The translations under genes were made by a program, and so were the position numbers. A stretch of 64,000 nt of DNA from Sulfitobacter brevis. Its GTDB lineage: Bacteria; Pseudomonadota; Alphaproteobacteria; Rhodobacterales; Rhodobacteraceae. The notes below the pieces were generated by a model. The model was not told the origin of the DNA and searched no databases. It saw only the letters and a program-made list of their open reading frames with translations. This document shows positions 63,895 to 64,000 of the stretch, piece by piece. Position 1 is the first letter of the stretch, and each line of letters begins with the position of its first letter. The stretch spans positions 248,001-312,000 of the forward strand of contig NZ_FOMW01000002.1 in the NCBI RefSeq assembly GCF_900112755.1, read 5' to 3'.

Positions 63895-64000
63895 TCACGG
63901 TTTGGATGTGCCGCTGGCGGGTGGCTCTTTGCCCGTGCCGAGCTTTTCATCCAGCAAGGAAATGGCTTCATCCGTGATCTCAATCGCGGTGATGCTGACC
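63895..64000 (-). CDS. C-terminal end of OmpH/Skp family periplasmic chaperone (partial)
   Basis: The last 34 codons of a minus-strand gene that begins outside the window. The readable end, ITDEAISLLDEKLGTGKEPPASGTSKP, matches the C-terminus of OmpH/Skp-like proteins (an acidic helix VxITDEAxxLLD then a proline-rich tail). Its position, just upstream of fabZ-lpxA-lpxI-lpxB, is that of skp/ompH after bamA. The assignment rests on a short segment plus context. Confidence 0.65.
   Translation of the reverse strand, partial: VSITAIEITDEAISLLDEKLGTGKEPPASGTSKP

Overview
This 64 kb window looks like ordinary chromosome from an alphaproteobacterium of the Rhodobacteraceae (Roseobacter group). The evidence is the gene content and order: a dusB(nifR3)-ntrB-ntrC-ntrY-ntrX block followed by trkA-trkH-hfq-hflX; a fused ispDF; ctrA beside a DUF1153/sciP gene; a divergent DUF6456/DUF6477 pair; an Mg-type HemB; and GC-rich DNA with short intergenic gaps. 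I see no insertion sequence, prophage, CRISPR array, rRNA or tRNA gene. No dedicated defence or biosynthetic island is visible; the unusual signals are regulatory or structural.

Layout. 1-3.9 kb: start of mfd, a membrane protein, hemB, a SYLF lipoprotein. 3.9-8.3 kb: a beta-hydroxyacid dehydrogenase, a penicillin-acylase family enzyme, rluE, a DUF2177 membrane protein. 8.4-13.6 kb: hflX, hfq, trkH, trkA and a lipoprotein. 13.7-20.9 kb: the nitrogen-response operon dusB-ntrBCYX. 21-24.5 kb: ispDF-pgpA-pncC and an ammonium transporter. 24.5-28.2 kb: a Coq10/RatA START protein, hpt, a 57-aa membrane protein, two c-type cytochromes, lipA. 28.5-34.1 kb: katG with a palindrome resembling an Irr box, DUF6456/DUF6477, and an MttB-family methyltransferase. 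34.3-40.2 kb: guaA, a monooxygenase, two DMT exporters, a FadL-like porin, a P-loop protein. 40.3-45.9 kb: metA, a hydrolase, ppk2, a TetR regulator, a luciferase-like oxidoreductase, rpsI-rplM. 46-49.2 kb: a MocR regulator divergent from a DUF1127 gene, a thioesterase, a crotonase-fold protein. 49.2-53.5 kb: a 596-base gap containing a strong stem, then trmFO, a methyltransferase, gluQ, hisI and a NifU-like scaffold. 53.5-60.6 kb: a 42-aa protein, recG-ligA, ctrA, sciP, mnmA. 60.7-64 kb: the lipid A operon ompH-fabZ-lpxA-lpxI-lpxB.

How the genes work together. Two nitrogen-related two-component systems (NtrBC, NtrYX) share one block with dusB; both response regulators lack the GAFTGA loop needed to engage sigma-54. 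The lipid A genes are translationally coupled by ATGA overlaps. CtrA and its putative inhibitor SciP are neighbours, with a near-consensus CtrA box between them; a perfect TTAA-N7-TTAA site lies upstream of the cytochrome c' gene. A composite intergenic element (GC-rich hairpin plus an AGGA..TTTTTGG..CAAA tail) occurs four times, at two gene ends and in two gene leaders. Two further hairpins, in front of ligA and trmFO, and a repeated ATTGTATC-type motif between the MocR and DUF1127 genes are the best leads for something undescribed.
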